A stretch of DNA of 64,000 bases from Megalopta genalis. Its lineage: Eukaryota > Arthropoda > Insecta > Hymenoptera > Halictidae. Positions 42,600-54,085 of this stretch are shown here, piece by piece. The notes under the pieces were generated by a model, which saw only the letters and a list, made by a program, of their open reading frames with translations, was not told the origin of the DNA and did not search any database. The DNA is taken from positions 13,746,501-13,810,500 of the forward strand of contig NC_135016.1 of the NCBI RefSeq assembly GCF_051020955.1, written 5' to 3'. The position numbers and the translations under genes were made by a program. Each line of letters opens with the position of its first letter. Position 1 is the stretch's first letter.

Positions 42600-43850
42600 T
42601 ATCTCCAGGTCCAGTGATTCGATTCTTAAAATCTCCGAGCTATCGTAACAAAACTCCTCAAACGTACGCGCATTAGATCCCTCGAACATTCTTCTTTCAC
42701 AGTACGAAAGCAACAGCGCAAAACCTCGAATTCCCCGTGCGACACGCAATTCTGACGACTAAATTCGACGCGCGTCGTCGAAGTTGAACTCGAAGGCCCG
42801 GTTGCGGCGAACGCCACGAGGTGGCAGCATCAGGCGGATTCGTGGATTCCCGCGAGGCGAGCACCACTGCGGAAGAGAAGCAGAGTCAACGAACGAATCC
42901 GGGGAGAGCGAGCGGTTCCGAACAGGTTTCGAGGGTGACACGCGCGACGTTGAGAAACTACATGAGCCTCGAGCCTGGTCCTCGGTCGATAAACGGGACG
43001 CTGCGATACCGACGGTGGCAAATCAGGAAAAGAAACCAGCCGCCGGACTTCCCCTGGCAAAGGAAACCGCCCTAGGAAAGCGACCGGCTGAAAAACGCGA
43101 TCGAAACATTCCGGGACGGAGAAACGCGAAAGAATCGAGCGCGTCCCCCGGAGGACGACGGATGGAAACGGGGAAAGGATTGAGCTGTTAGTTTTGTAGA
43201 CCTTATTGCGATCACGGGGCCCCGGAACGAAAAATAGAGGAAACGAAGCTGCGAGGAAGTGAGCCGGCGCCTGGGTCGGTCGCGAATTAGCGGCGTTTAA
43301 AAGGGAGGACCCCGGGTTTCATTTTCTCGGTGTTCGTTTTGCCCCGCGCCGTCCCCTTGGCCGGCGTCTCTCGAGTTTAAACTATACTACTAACTAATAG
43401 CAGGCCTAGAGTATGTTTCTACAATGTGGGCACACTGTGCGCCGTGCCCGGGCAGTTTATCTAATCGTCGGGCCGCAAAAAAGAGAGGCTGCGCACCGCC
43501 CTAACCACAGGCCATGGGCCCGCAGGGACCATGCAGTTCCTCGCCTTCCTGAACGCGCGCACGATCTTCGCCCCGAGTCCTAGGAGGCTCTTAGGGCCTG
43601 CGGCCACGCCGGCCGACGTCCCTTTTCCCGAAATTTATTATTGCACGTTTAATCGTTCGGAAGAATTAAAGACGGACGGTCGCACGGTCCTAATAGCCGG
43701 CCGAGTTTCGCACAGTAGGTCAAGGAACGACTTCGTCGGAACGCCGCACAGTGGTACCGATCGCGATTCCAGCGGGTCAAAAGTCGGGGGAATACGTGCC
43801 GGTCCAATTGGCACTTTCGACTCGCTCGTAAATCGACCGTGTTAACCCCC
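42600..43850. other. Longest GC-rich island in the window
   Basis: About 1.2 kb, CpG-rich, with open frames on both strands; the largest is 42784-43191 plus, Arg/Gly/Glu-rich, with no domain. An AT-rich strip within it (TTTAAACTATACTACTAACT, 43375-43394) is followed by a short GGGCAC/GTGCCC stem at 43428-43449. The best candidate in the window for a promoter or first-exon region, but no transcript signal is decisive. Confidence 0.42.
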
Positions 43851-43961
43851 TTGGCGTACCATTTTCATCGTAGTTGCAATGATAAGCGCTTTCTCGATCG
43901 TTGTAATTTCTTGGGAGAGAAAGAACATTTGTATTTATCGTGTTTGTCTACGTTTAATTAA
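43851..43961. repeat. Decayed TTAA element end, CCCCCTTGGCGTACC
   Basis: TTAACCCCCTTGGCGTACCA at 43842-43861, then TTTTCATCGTAGTTGCAATG. The following sequence matches CGTACCATTTTCTTCATAGT and its downstream flank at 19441-19525. Confidence 0.5.
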
Positions 43962-44577
43962 CCAGTTAGCAGTGTTCGGCGAGTATACTCGTCATGGAGA
44001 AGTGACAGTATTCTGTGTCATGACTCGTATGACTGAGTATACTCGTCATGGAGAAGTGGTAGTACTTTGTCTTCATGACGAATATACTCGTCGTGCGTAA
44101 AAAGTAGCGACTATTGGCTATTTGAATTGTAATTTTAGTGAAAACAAAAACATATTTTCAAATTTCAAGATGTTTAGAATATTTTGAGGCCAGGACAGAA
44201 TAAAACAAACAAATAAAAGATATGAATAATTATATGAATAATTCACGATATTAGTATTCGACGCGCAAAGTGCCATTATGTATCGCTCCTTACTTTGCTA
44301 AATTCCACTCAATAGCAGCAATTTGAATTTTTAACTTTTATAAGTATTTGATTTTACCTGCGTTTTTCGTTTATTATGTATGTACTATATGTTAATGTTA
44401 AGTGAATAAGTAAATATTAGTAATAAAATTGTTAATTTTGTAAAATAAAATCGTCTTTTGGATCCAATATTTTAACAGCGACGCTTACTCTGTGTTTGAC
44501 GAGTATACTCGTCGTCGTTTGATTCTCGCGACACATGTAGATGCGCGGTCTGAAAAGGAGGTGCAACAGCTAACTGG
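43962..44577 (+). mobile_element. First module of composite copy 2: 616-bp piggyBac-type MITE
   Basis: Ends CCAGTTAGC and, inverted, GCTAACTGG. Three palindrome-like GAGTATACTCGTC motifs stand near the left end (43979, 44035, 44078) and one complete GACGAGTATACTCGTC near the right end (44498-44513). The extra left-hand motif copies account for its being longer than the 589-bp module. Confidence 0.87.
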
Positions 44578-44581
44578 TTAA

Positions 44582-44810
44582 CCATGAAATAAGCGTCTAT
44601 TTCAACAATAGCATCGTAGAATGGAGATGCGACTACAGATCATCGATATCGTATCGATATCTTACCGATACTTAACGATATATCGGCAATATCGGTAAAA
44701 TATCGTTCAGTCAAATGAAAACACTGTCCGTGTAGTTTCATCAAGATGCATATTTTACGTATTGTACATTTTTTATTTAATTTTAATTTATTTAATGGAC
44801 AGAAAAAATG
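44582..44810. repeat. Segment K, copy 2
   Basis: Nearly identical to 18449-18675, including the ATCGATATCGTATCGATATC cluster. Confidence 0.85.
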
Positions 44811-44814
44811 TTGA

Positions 44815-45075
44815 CGTTAGTTTTTTGTGCGTCAGTTACTGAACGGTTTTTAGTTACGGTGTCTCAATTACTGTACACTGACCTAGTTACTGTGCCTCAA
44901 TTTCTATACTCCGATCTAATCACTTGTATTTCAATTACTATGATCAGTTCTATGTAAATAATTCAACAGTAAAAATGTAAAAACATGAAATAATCCGTAT
45001 TAAATCATTTGGCATAAATTATTATATAAGTTTCAGTAGATACGATATCATCCGAAAAAAGAAAAGAAAATCATG
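44815..45075 (+). repeat. R1-type sequence in composite copy 2
   Basis: GTGCGTCAGTTACTGAACGG, CAATTACTGTACACTGACCT, ACTATGATCAGTTCTATGTA and AATCCGTATTAAATCATTTG are in the same order as in 18820-19085. Here the sequence continues directly into AAGAAAAGAAAATCATGTGT without inversion. Confidence 0.75.
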
Positions 45076-45133
45076 TGTGGCGTACAGACATGTCAATCTG
45101 ATAAAGAGGCGCCACTGCTAACTGATTAAATGC

Positions 45134-45340
45134 ATAAATATTGATCACAAGAGGACAGAATTTTATTTCGGCTTAAAAGAACACAGAATGATATTTTCAT
45201 ACTTAACAGGATATTAGTAGAAATCTCCATCACGAGTCTGAGTGGTTAAATTATGACAAGGGGTTAAACGAACGGAATAGCATTCATACTCAACTGATAT
45301 TGCTAAAAATCTCTGTCACCAATCAGACTCGTTGAAGTAC
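45134..45340 (-). repeat. Two fragments of the CCCCTTGGCG TTAA family
   Basis: Read on the minus strand, TTAACCCCTTGTCATAATTT (from 45267) leads to CACTCAGACTCGTGATGGAG and GATTTCTACTAATATCCTG, matching the left part of 34118-34369. A second, adjacent fragment carries AACGAGTCTGATTGGTGACA and TATTCCGTTCGTTTAA. Both are partial. Confidence 0.6.
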
Positions 45341-46480
45341 TGCAAGAAAATTAGTCATTCGCACTCGGAGAATTTTTTCGGACTGTCGACCAAAAACTCG
45401 ACGTATAAACGAGTGACTTGTTCAATGAATGAACATTTAGTAGTAAATGAACATTTTCCTTGTTGTATGAGAAAAAGTAACGTTTATCGTAACCTTATCA
45501 TTAGACTGCGAATCTTTACACAAAACAAAAATTGAGTTAATTTTAAAAGAACATAAATTAGATGAGAACATCTTTTCTCTTTTAACAATGATAATTAGTT
45601 GAAAACGATGTAACAATATCGTTAAATACTTATAATATTTTTTTTAGTTTCGTATTAGATCTATTCGTTTTTGTCGTCAATGCATAAAATTCGCGGTCTA
45701 CTTATCACATTAAAATTTATAGAGTAGTTCTATTATACACCCATGGATGTCTTGTAAATGTTATCTTGTAAAAATTCATCAATTTGACGAAGTGCTCATT
45801 CATTGGTTCCCTGACGTATTTTTAAATATTTTTAAACAGAAGAATTGTGTTCGGGGATGCATCAACTGAGTAATAAACCAATAGTAAAATAACAATAAAT
45901 CTCATTATTTTATTAAATAAGTAGAAGTATTAATCTATCTACATAACAATGAACATGATACTGATGAACTTAGTTGTTACTAATGAACTTGTTACTAACG
46001 TAAGTACCAACTCATGCCATTTTAGTGCACCTGAGTGTGGTACAATAGTTAGAGCTTGTGATGAGTATGATAAGTCTGATATTATGCAAAATAACAATTT
46101 TCTAACTCAATTGGAAGAAGCCAAAATTAAATAAATTTCTCATTTTAATAATTGTAATAAATTAGGAAGAAGATCGATCAATGTTCTTTGATATTTTAAA
46201 ACTTTGATATTTTATCTGGGGTTAGTTTTTTTTAATAAATATATACAATCCGCAGTCTAGCTACATTTCTTGAGAAGAATCAATGATATTGACTTATTTA
46301 TTATAACGTAGCTCCCTAATTGCCATCCATTTACGTCGAAAAAAATGTTTAAATCACGACAAAAATCTTCACATTCGCTTATCCCTCCGCATCTTTATGT
46401 CCGAGGTACTGCACGTTGAATTAAATGATTATTTCGTAGATATATAATACTTGTTTTCTAGACATAACTATTGTTTTGGG
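45341..46480. other. AT-rich noncoding stretch
   Basis: CAATCCGCAGTCTAGCTAC near 46245 and GCATAAAATTCGCGGTCTAC near 45682 are lone ends of the TAGACTGCGGAT family. No gene is supported. Confidence 0.45.
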
Positions 46481-46980
46481 ACGTTTGATCCATCAGAATA
46501 GCGATCGGTACCACCGTACCTCCTATTCCTAGATCCTTGGTTATTGCAATCGAGACTTTCGCTGGCGCCGCATCGGAGTTGAAATTCGATCACCGTGGAC
46601 GCGCAGAAATGTTTCCAGGTTAATCGTTCAAACTAGAGTTAGCCTGTATAAGAGGAACAGACTCTACTACTTATGGACAAACTTTCTGAATACCAGCGAA
46701 ACACTTGCCGCAACAGGGAAATATTTTACAAATTGTATTATTTTGCATCTGCAAAGGATTTAAATGGTCCTGTTCGTACACATCAATATATCTGGTTCCA
46801 GTTAGGCGGTAAACATCTGTGCATGATGCAATCAAGTTGAAACTTGTATTGAATCTAGATTAGTACTGTTTCTGTATAGTATATGGCAAACAAGCAGCAA
46901 CGATACGTATATCGATTTTAAAACAAAATTTATGAGAAAAAGATAACTCACTCATTCGATTGAAACGCATTATAACAAAT
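46481..46980. other. Mixed-composition spacer
   Basis: A small G+C-richer patch at 46500-46640, otherwise AT-rich. Nothing recognised. Confidence 0.4.
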
Positions 46981-46984
46981 TATT

Positions 46985-47068
46985 AATTAGTATTAGTATT
47001 AAGTATTAAGTATTAAGTATTAAGTATTAAGTATTAAGTATTATGTATTAGTAGTATTAAGTATTATT
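46985..47068. repeat. (AAGTATT)n microsatellite
   Basis: Seven-base unit TTAAGTA repeated about eight times with a few variant units (TTAGTA, TTATGTA) at the edges. Confidence 0.93.
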
Positions 47069-47152
47069 ACAACTTTTTTGAAAGGTGTACACCGAAAATA
47101 TGTCGCAAAAAATAAGCGGTGACGACTACGCTAGGTTTCTAACTATAACTGT

Positions 47153-47275
47153 ATACTAATATAATAGTTATAATAATAATATGATAATATAATAGTTATA
47201 ATAATAATATAATATAATAATAATATGATAATATGATAGTTATAATAATAATATAATAATAGTTATTCATATTCT
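47153..47275. repeat. ATAATAATATGATAATAT-type tandem array
   Basis: AGTTATAATAATAATATGAT and AGTTATAATAATAATATAAT alternate about four times. Simple AT repeat. Confidence 0.85.
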
Positions 47276-47990
47276 TTTTATATGTACTCGTTATTTTGTT
47301 TTAGCCTACAAATATTTAAAACACCTTAATAATTATATCTTAATATTTATTTATTTAGTTTTCGCTAAGGTTGCAATTTGAAGAGCAAATTTTTGCATGA
47401 CGAATATACAATCTTTGTTTTAACGAATTTAGAAAGCTAGAATTTATTTAAAGGTATTTTCTACAAATATATGAATATCTTATTGTATGCTACCCTAATC
47501 TTCTCCTCAGACTATACCTCCAACTCTAATGTGTTCAATAGACGCCCCCCATATTTCCTTCATACATCTCACGTTTTATCGGAATTATTTCAATTTTATT
47601 TTCCATGCTTTCATTAAAGTAGAACATTTTAGAACACTGTGAAAAATTGTAGAAATCGCAACTGTTACTGTAATTGTGTAACAAAATCATCTGCTCGAGA
47701 TCCTCGAAGCAAAGCTGTTTCTATCGTACCATTTAACTGTACACGTCCAGTCTCATTATATCTCGCCTGTTTAAACTTTAAACCAATCTACAGGCGCGTT
47801 CTCTATCTTTCGTAAATAGATTATGCTCGACCAAATAAGAAACCGATAGAAAGCGAAAGATGCGGCTTACTCCGAAAATTGTGGTTCTCGACGTTCGAAA
47901 GTCAATTTATTAATACTTTTAGAAGGCAGTTCAACGAGTTTTATCGTTATAAGGTCCTCTGTCGATACAACAAAATAAGAACTATCAAAG
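47276..47990. other. AT-rich noncoding stretch
   Basis: Nothing recognised. Confidence 0.5.
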
Positions 47991-47994
47991 ATTT

Positions 47995-48370
47995 TGTGTT
48001 GGAAGTTATCTTTAATCGTAACATAAAGAATTGTATAATAAACTATAATATAATAAATTATGTAAAAATCGTAATATAATGAACCATTTAATAACCATAA
48101 CATGAGAAATGGTTTAATAAAACAACATAAAAGCTGCCAAACATTTTATTTTACAAATTATCTGTAATGATAGCATAAAGAATTACGTAATAAGATATAT
48201 CATAATGAATTATATAAAAATCGAAATATAGTGAACTATTCAATAAACCATAACATAAGAAATATTTTAATAAAATATAATATAAATAATTGCGTAATAA
48301 ACCATAACATAAACAGTTATGTAATAAACCATATCATAATGAATCGTGTAATAAACCATAAAAAAATTAA
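47995..48370. repeat. Degenerate AT-rich array of TAATAAACCATAACATA units
   Basis: AATAAACCATAACATAA and variants (AATAACCATAACATGAG, AATAAACCATATCATAATG, AAACTATAATATAATAA) recur roughly every 30 bp. The Asn/Ile-rich frame at 48231-48419 is a product of the repeat. Confidence 0.7.
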
Positions 48371-49455
48371 TAATGAAAAGCACTGTAAAAAGACCAACAG
48401 AAGAAAGAGCACAGCCTAAAAATTTGATTCGCAATTGAAGACCTAGATGTAGAAATCAGACAAGTATAGATTTTGCAATTTGCCTGATTCTTACACAAAA
48501 CAATCGACAATATAAAAAAAATATGTACGTCTTCAACAAATACAATTTTACTAAATATTTAATAGACTATCGATTTATGTACTAGAGTCTTTTTAATATT
48601 ATTCGTTCCTATTTGTTGCAATTGTAACGTGGCAATGCTGTTCGTTGGTCCTCTGATTTTTCGCCCATAGGTTTCGCAATTCTGATAAAATATTATACAT
48701 CGTATCAATTTTTCATTGCTCTAACCTGTTTTCTAGAGAATCGACCGAAAACCGTTCTATCGATTAAATTTAAATTAATGATACACCAAGCCGTGTTGCT
48801 TAAGAGTCTGTCCTACCCTGAAGACACACCGCGGTATTCATTAGACAGGAGTTGAACACTACACCGCAATTAAATCGAAACCAACTCGCTGCTCGGGGCT
48901 ACTTCTCTGACTGTGAATTACATCGGGAACGACTCCTGCGTTTACGCAAAACGACTTTCTTCCCCTTCATCGTTCATTCTTCGCTGAGGCAATCGCTTGA
49001 TTTTGCTGGCGCGGTACACAGTGATTCTTACTCGCTTTTATTATTAATTCTATGTTTGAATTGTCATTATACAAAGCGTTATTTTCACACTGTTTAATCA
49101 ATTTCATCACTGTGTAATTATCAAGCATTTTCTAAGACTTCTTTTAATACATAACATCACTTTTACCAGAGAGGTCGAAAGACACCTTTTAAACTGTTAA
49201 TTAAACGCTAATGGGGTCAGAAATAAATTAAAGGGGTCAGAAAATATCTTACACAATTTTAATTTAATGCTATTTTTAGTATTTCTGTAAAATTCTAATT
49301 TAAATTTGTTTTGATCGATTTGTTATGATTATTTATTACGATTGATTTATTTTAATCAAGTTTGATCACTTTAATCGCTAATAAAATTAATTTGATAAAA
49401 CTAGATATATTTTTTTTAAAATTGATAAAAATAGTGTAAAATAAGGTAATAATAG
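48371..49455. other. AT-rich noncoding stretch
   Basis: Slightly higher G+C at 48780-49030 with an 81-codon frame (48852-49097) that has no recognisable features. Confidence 0.45.
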
Positions 49456-49462
49456 TTTTGGA

Positions 49463-49660
49463 TAATGAAAGTAGATAGTACTATAGAAAGTACTATAGTA
49501 AGAGGTATTAGTAAGAGAGTGAGAGAGAGGTACTAGTAGTGAGAGTACTATAGTAAGAGAGTACTATAGTAAGGTAGTACTATAGAAAGTATAGATAGTA
49601 CTATAGTAAGGTAGTACTATAGAAAGTATAGATAGTACTATAGAAAGTAGATAGTAGTTT
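49463..49660. repeat. AGTACTATAG-based minisatellite
   Basis: GATAGTACTATAGAAAGTA and AGTACTATAGTAAGGTAGTA repeat irregularly, with an inner GAGAGTGAGAGAGAGG run. A clean unit of about 38 bp (AGTATAGATAGTACTATAG plus AAGGTAGTACTATAGAA) occurs twice at 49588-49650. Confidence 0.88.
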
Positions 49661-51160
49661 TGGATAGTAAAAGTTTATCTAAATTTCCGAATAATTACAT
49701 TAATACTTAAAGGTTACACCGAAATAAAATTCTATTCTTTTGAGCATTTCGTTGCTACAAAAGTAATAAAAATAAATATAAATTTCCATTCTGTTTAAAA
49801 CATTTAATAATTACGAAGTAATTCTAATTATTATCGAAGCTGTGAAAGAAATCGTATGACCAAAGATTTAGTTCACGACAGATAGTATTAACTGTACTAA
49901 ACTGTGTATACTTAGGTAACAGATCGAGTTCTAATATAACCATTCAATCTTCGTTTCTTCATTCATTCATCGCTTTCAGCTTCAGATACTTTCACAGCGT
50001 GCCTGCTTGGCGGATCGATTACTTTGAACAGCAGTGCACGCGCTGGGCTAAATATTGATAATTATTATCGACCGGCGCTATCGAACGCTGGTGAATGCAT
50101 CCGATTGTATAGACATATGCCAGTTCATAATCCAAACTGAATGCTTCATCGAGATTCATAAATGGAGCCGACATTATTGTAAGACGATTCGCTATGCGTA
50201 TAGAAAAATATAAAGATTAATTTATAGAGGATGACTATTTTATAATTTATTGTAGAAATGATGTAACGAGACGGTCACCGTATGGTTTTAAGTAATTTAG
50301 TAATTAAAGTTATTTAACCGCTCTACGCATTTGCATATTGCGATATTCAATGAGCTTTTTGATTTGTACATTTTTTCTGCTGGCATTTCATATCGTTGTT
50401 TATATCAAATAACACTTTATTATCCAAACACGTTAAATATGTAATTAAATCTACACACAACAGTATTTATTGCCTCGTGACATCAGCACAAATCAATAAG
50501 GATTTAATTTTACAGTTTAGTTAAATAATTGTTCCAGTGACTGAATACCCATGTTTCCTGGATTAGTTCGGGTAATCGAGGTTATGTTGAACTTACACAT
50601 TAATCTAAAAGGCTCCTTGTGATTATCTTCTCGATTATAGTTCATACAACGGAAATATTGCACCTATTAATTGTAAATAATTGGAAATTGTTTTTCGAGC
50701 GACTTCAGAAATTGACTTCAGAAATTTGTTGCACAAATTAATATGTAACTAATTGTAGTACATTCCACTTGAATTAAGTATTATGTTTTAATTATTTTTG
50801 TACCTTATGTACAGTAATGTGTCTCAATTTCGTTTACAATAGATCAATTGAATTGAATTAAATTTATTATCGAATTTTTATTTATGCATTTTTAGCCAGA
50901 AAAGTAGAAATACTGACAAATTTTTAATATTTGAGACAAGAAACAAAGATTTTAGATATTTTATGAACATTAATTTATTTATTAATAATTGAAGGCTGCA
51001 TCTGAAAAAAATAACGATAAAATCATTAATTAAATTGATTAAACCTACAATTTACTCTATGATGCAAAAAATCGCAGCATCATTGTTTTCGAGATTTAAA
51101 TTAATATGTATATAAATATGTATATAAATTTTGCGATAAATAAAACTATTTATTTCAATA
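49661..51160. other. AT-rich noncoding stretch
   Basis: A small G+C-richer patch at 49990-50110. No gene or element recognised. Confidence 0.5.
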
Positions 51161-51164
51161 AATT

Positions 51165-51225
51165 TATTTATATTATATATATTATATATTATATTATATA
51201 TATATAATATATATAATATATTATT
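51165..51225. repeat. TATATTATA low-complexity tract
   Basis: Runs of TATTATATATATTATATATT; simple repeat. Confidence 0.85.
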
Positions 51226-51679
51226 TATTATCCCAATGATTATATATTATATGTATTATTCCAATGATTGATCTAATGAAAGTATACAGTGGTTGATGTC
51301 CCAGACTTGCCCTCGAAAAAGAACGAAGACAAATATGTATGTGCATTAAAACCTGGTACTATGCACATCTGTGATCTTTATGCTTTTATAAAATGTGAAA
51401 AATGTTAAAAATACAAGAAAACTGTAAAAATGTATCTCCCTTTTATTTTAGTTTTCATAAAATGAAGTATAAACACGAGATCCACAATTTAGTAATCTGA
51501 AACACCTGTTTCCAAAAGTTTGGTAAAATTAAAGAATTTGTTTATTTTACTAACAGAGTCAAACACATCACCGTTAAGTAATTCTAGCAAATTATGGTAA
51601 ATAGAAGCAAATACAGTAGTAGTGGTAGTAGTAATAGTAAGCAGTAGTAAATAGTACAAATAATAAAACAATTTGCATA
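51226..51679. other. AT-rich spacer
   Basis: GAGATCCACAATTTAGTAAT near 51477 is a lone right end of the TAGACTGCGGAT family. A short GTAGTAGTGGTAGTAGTAAT microsatellite lies at 51616-51635. Confidence 0.5.
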
Positions 51680-52044
51680 CAGGGTGTCCCATAATTATGT
51701 TAACACCCGGGAAAGGATAATTCCTGAGGTCATTTCAAGTAACTTCTTCCTTAGCGAAAATGCAATCCGCGGCTTTGTTTACGAGTTATTAACGAAAAAC
51801 ACTGACCAATGAGAGGCGAGCTCGCCTAACACTAGGCGGCCGAGCCAATTAGCGGAACTGGGCTTCGGCCGCTCGTTGGCTCGACTACCTTGCGCCAGCA
51901 TATCTCGCCTCTCATTGGTCAGTGTTTTTCGTCAATAATTCGTAAACAAAGCCGCGGATTGTATTTTCGCTAAGGAAAAAGTTATTTGAAATGACCTCAG
52001 GAATCGCCCCTTTCCAAGAGCTAACATAATTATAGAACACTCTG
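51680..52044. mobile_element. 365-bp foldback MITE, CAGGGTGTCCC ends
   Basis: Arms of about 150 bp pair across the element: CAGGGTGTCCCATAATTATG with ATAATTATAGAACACTCTG, TTTCGCTAAGGA with TCCTTAGCGAAA, and CTGACCAATGAGAGGCGAG with its complement. TA flanks at 51678-51679 and 52045-52046. The centre is GC-rich (CGGCC words), unlike the surrounding DNA. Both arms carry the ATTGG/CCAAT box. Nonautonomous; the TA target suggests the Tc1-mariner/pogo group. Confidence 0.93.
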
Positions 52045-52046
52045 TA

Positions 52047-52160
52047 TAGTTTTCATAGTTCTTGCATATAGTTTTCATAGTTCTTCCATATAGTTTACAT
52101 AGTTCTTCCATATAGTTTACATAGTTCTTCCATATAGTTTACATAGTTCTTGCATATATA
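52047..52160. repeat. 22-bp tandem array, about 5 copies
   Basis: CATAGTTCTTCCATATAGTT plus TA, with TGC and TTTT variants in the outer units. It starts directly at the MITE's right TA, so it may have grown from the insertion site. Confidence 0.92.
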
Positions 52161-52269
52161 TTCCATATTCCTGAATATATTCCGCATTAATTTTGCATAT
52201 ATTTTGCTTATTTCGATATGTATATAAATTTTGCATAAACATCCGCAGTCTGATGACAATAGATCGCAG

Positions 52270-52905
52270 CCACCCTATTTAAAATAATATTTTACCGAGG
52301 TTTGTCGATTACCAGAAGATCAGTCTTCGCCCGCCGTTTTGCTCAACCAGCTCGATCGGCGACGCTAAGGGTTGAAAAGCAAGTTTCGCATCGCAGCATC
52401 AACGAGAAAGCTGAATTCTTCCGTACGCATGTGCGTAGAGTGACTCCTGGAATTCTTGAGGTTCGCCGGGTGTACCTGTGGGACTTTGGAGGTCGCGGGG
52501 ACCCTGTGACCCTTAGATAAGGCTCACGCCCTAATAAGAGGGTACACGCAAGAAACCGTGAGCGGACCACGGCAGCTTCTCCTCTTCTCTCGTCCCCCTG
52601 TTGCCCGCAAATCGTAGCTCCAGGCCTCGCCCGGCCGAGCGATCTAATCCACCGAGAAATCTGTGGTTAACGTTTTAGGGCAGCAAGGGTGGACCCTGGG
52701 AGCCCTCACGACATTCCACCGCGCCAACTCCCACAATTGCGAGCTTGCTATAAAACCGCTACCCCGAAATCCTCGTTCCGAGCTGCTCCCATTTTCTGCC
52801 TCCATTCCGGGACCGGGTTTACGGGGAACGTTCGCCGTCCACCGAAACAAGGTTCAACGGCACTCGCGTGTTTCTACGTCTGAATCGGAGTAACGCACAG
52901 TCGGG
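52270..52905. other. GC-rich island
   Basis: CpG-containing, about 630 bp, with overlapping frames on both strands and no domain. Function unknown. Confidence 0.4.
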
Positions 52906-53625
52906 AGAAACATCGATTTAGCAGCGCAGAAGTCAAGAGACTGAAATTGGTTCGATATCTAATTTTTAAATTCGTCGAACTCGTATCCGAAACTTTGTGA
53001 GATTTCAAAGCTTTCGAAACTCGGAATGCTCAGTTCTTTTTTCTAAGAAGTATTCATTTTGTCAGCAACTAAAATCTTGACAAATTCTTTTCGGAAGATC
53101 AAATTATTTATTGAATACGATTAGATGAAAATTAAATGTAGTTGTAATTCAACTTTTTTCCTCGATGCAAACGATTTTAATGGATCGATAAAATCAGATC
53201 AATTAAAATGTGTCTAAAGTTTAAACGCAAACTCAATTGAATTGTTGTTAGTTAAATAAAAATAAATTCGTATCGTCATATTTTCGTAAATTGTGTACAG
53301 AGATTATTATTTACCTGTGTGTCGAGATTTTCGAATCACAAAAATAGCGCGAAGTTTCGAGTTTCGATGAATCGAGTATAATAATTGTTAATAATAATTG
53401 TTATATTTTATTCTTAAATATATATTAAATATCTTTTATTATATATAGTGACAGTATTACCGGTAGTATTATAGTATTTTAGTAGCTTTTCCCTGCATTA
53501 TTTTAAACAAAAGAAATATTTCAACATGTAGAATTCTATCAGCCTTCTTTTTACTTACTTAATATGTATAGAATACATGTAACACAGAATTAGCGATTAT
53601 TAGTAGCGTCTAGAATTTTGCACTC
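52906..53625. other. AT-rich noncoding stretch
   Basis: Nothing recognised. Confidence 0.5.
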
Positions 53626-54085
53626 ATAAAACGGTCTTTTTGGGTCACCGTGGAACCATCTTTTTGGAATTCACTGAGGTAAATGTCCCAATTTCCGCGC
53701 CCCCGGATCAAAAAAACGTACAGAAGAAGAAAAGTTTTATATGTTTTGTCCGTACGTTCGGTTAGTCGCCTAACGTACATGCGCGACCGAACTATTGTAC
53801 GCTCGATTCGCGCATCCTACGGCAAATTAATGACGTGGAAGGGTCTCTAGTAGTCTTAGAGAACTTTATTTTTTGTGTTGTACTCTCTGCGAGCGCTGGT
53901 GGAAGAATGCTCTTCCAACGCTGGAAAGTCGTGGAAGAGCACCCGTGGATGGAGGTAGATTGTTTATTATTGGTCAAGGCACGAATCACCCCTTGGAGGG
54001 GGGTGTCTGCCTTGACCCTTGTTGGGGCCTGAGAGGGTTTCCCCAATGGTGGGACCTTTTTATGGCCCTTGTCTCTGGACGCAAC
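53626..54085. other. GC-rich anomalous block, possible solo LTR or insertion
   Basis: Compositionally sharp block with several inverted words: CTTCCAACGCTGG near 53911, and the CGTACGTTCGGTTAGTCGCC and GCGACCGAACTATTGTACGC pair at 53750-53803. GGTCAAGGCACGAATCACCC and CTGCCTTGACCC also pair. Frames on both strands overlap and have no domain. No clear TG...CA ends or target duplication, so an LTR origin is only a guess. Confidence 0.3.

Larger units (their letters stand above)
43962..45125 (+). mobile_element. Composite TTAA element, copy 2
   Basis: The left end CCAGTTAGCAGTG follows TTAA (43958-43961). The first right end, CAACAGCTAACTGG, finishes at 44577 before TTAA (44578-44581). The second, GAGGCGCCACTGCTAACTGA, finishes at 45125 before TTAA (45126-45129). 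It is collinear with 17856-19392 through the first module, segment K and R1-type sequence, but it lacks the inverted duplication found there, which explains most of the length difference. Noncoding. Confidence 0.72.

Noticed and set aside
42784..43191. 135-codon plus frame in the largest GC island
   Set aside because: Overlapping open frames on both strands and a low-complexity charged product; stop-poor GC-rich DNA explains it.
46021..46060. Short Cys-containing frame at 45949-46134 as a possible peptide gene
   Set aside because: No signal peptide, no cysteine framework and surrounding DNA is AT-rich with frequent chance frames.
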